This document shows positions 5,377 to 5,382 of a stretch of DNA of 5,382 nucleotides, piece after piece. Position 1 is the stretch's first letter, and every line of letters starts with the position of its first letter. A program made the translations under genes and the position numbers. The stretch comes from CS4-C045 sp964347545 (lineage in GTDB: Bacteria > Planctomycetota > Planctomycetia > Pirellulales > UBA7805), in NCBI GenBank assembly GCA_964347545.1, contig CAYFZZ010000103.1:1-5382 (forward strand), in the 5' to 3' direction. The notes beneath the pieces are model-generated. The model ran no database searches and had not been told where the DNA came from. It was given only the letters and a program-made list of their open reading frames with translations.

Positions 5377-5382
5377 CTTACT

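Overview
The window is GC-rich and reads as one stretch of a bacterial chromosome. No taxonomic marker is present. The intergenic repeats (TTCGAAATCCG modules, 'GCATGCAAGAGCCTGGGGC' hairpins, tandem CTTCGCGAT and CAAGGCGC units) and a gene start with no Shine-Dalgarno sequence look like what I know of Planctomycetes, especially Pirellula-type genomes. That placement is recognition from memory, not a database result.

Layout. Positions 1-515 are non-coding and repeat-rich: two copies of a 79-base direct repeat exactly 384 bases apart, two tandem copies of a terminator-like double hairpin that read on the minus strand, an 18-base palindrome and short repeats. Positions 516-3637 hold two minus-strand genes in the order phosphorylase (1925-3637) then kinase (516-1871), 53 bases apart, probably one transcript. 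Positions 3638-4054 are a divergent intergenic region with a sigma70-like promoter for the minus-strand pair, set inside a nested inverted repeat, plus a separate 10-bp inverted repeat before the plus-strand gene. Positions 4055-4993 encode a secreted His-rich outer-membrane beta-barrel protein. Positions 4994-5303 have no gene but several strong inverted repeats. A tRNA with anticodon CAU ends the window (5304-5376).

How the genes work together. The phosphorylase belongs to the GH13 sucrose phosphorylase-like group (subfamily 18), and the next gene is a glycerate 2-kinase. The pairing suggests the phosphorylase is a glucosylglycerate phosphorylase: glucosylglycerate + phosphate gives glucose-1-phosphate + D-glycerate, and the kinase turns D-glycerate into 2-phosphoglycerate. 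Together they would recycle the compatible solute glucosylglycerate into central carbon metabolism. The tandem terminators at 114-242 probably end this transcript. The barrel protein is divergently transcribed, and nothing in the sequence ties it to the sugar pathway; its His-rich N-terminus points to metal binding instead.

I saw no clearly unknown multi-gene system. The most informative unusual signals are the compensatory base change in the duplicated hairpin near 126/136 and 196/206, the half-site array over the operon promoter, the phosphorylase-kinase pairing, and the Ile2-like character of the CAU tRNA.
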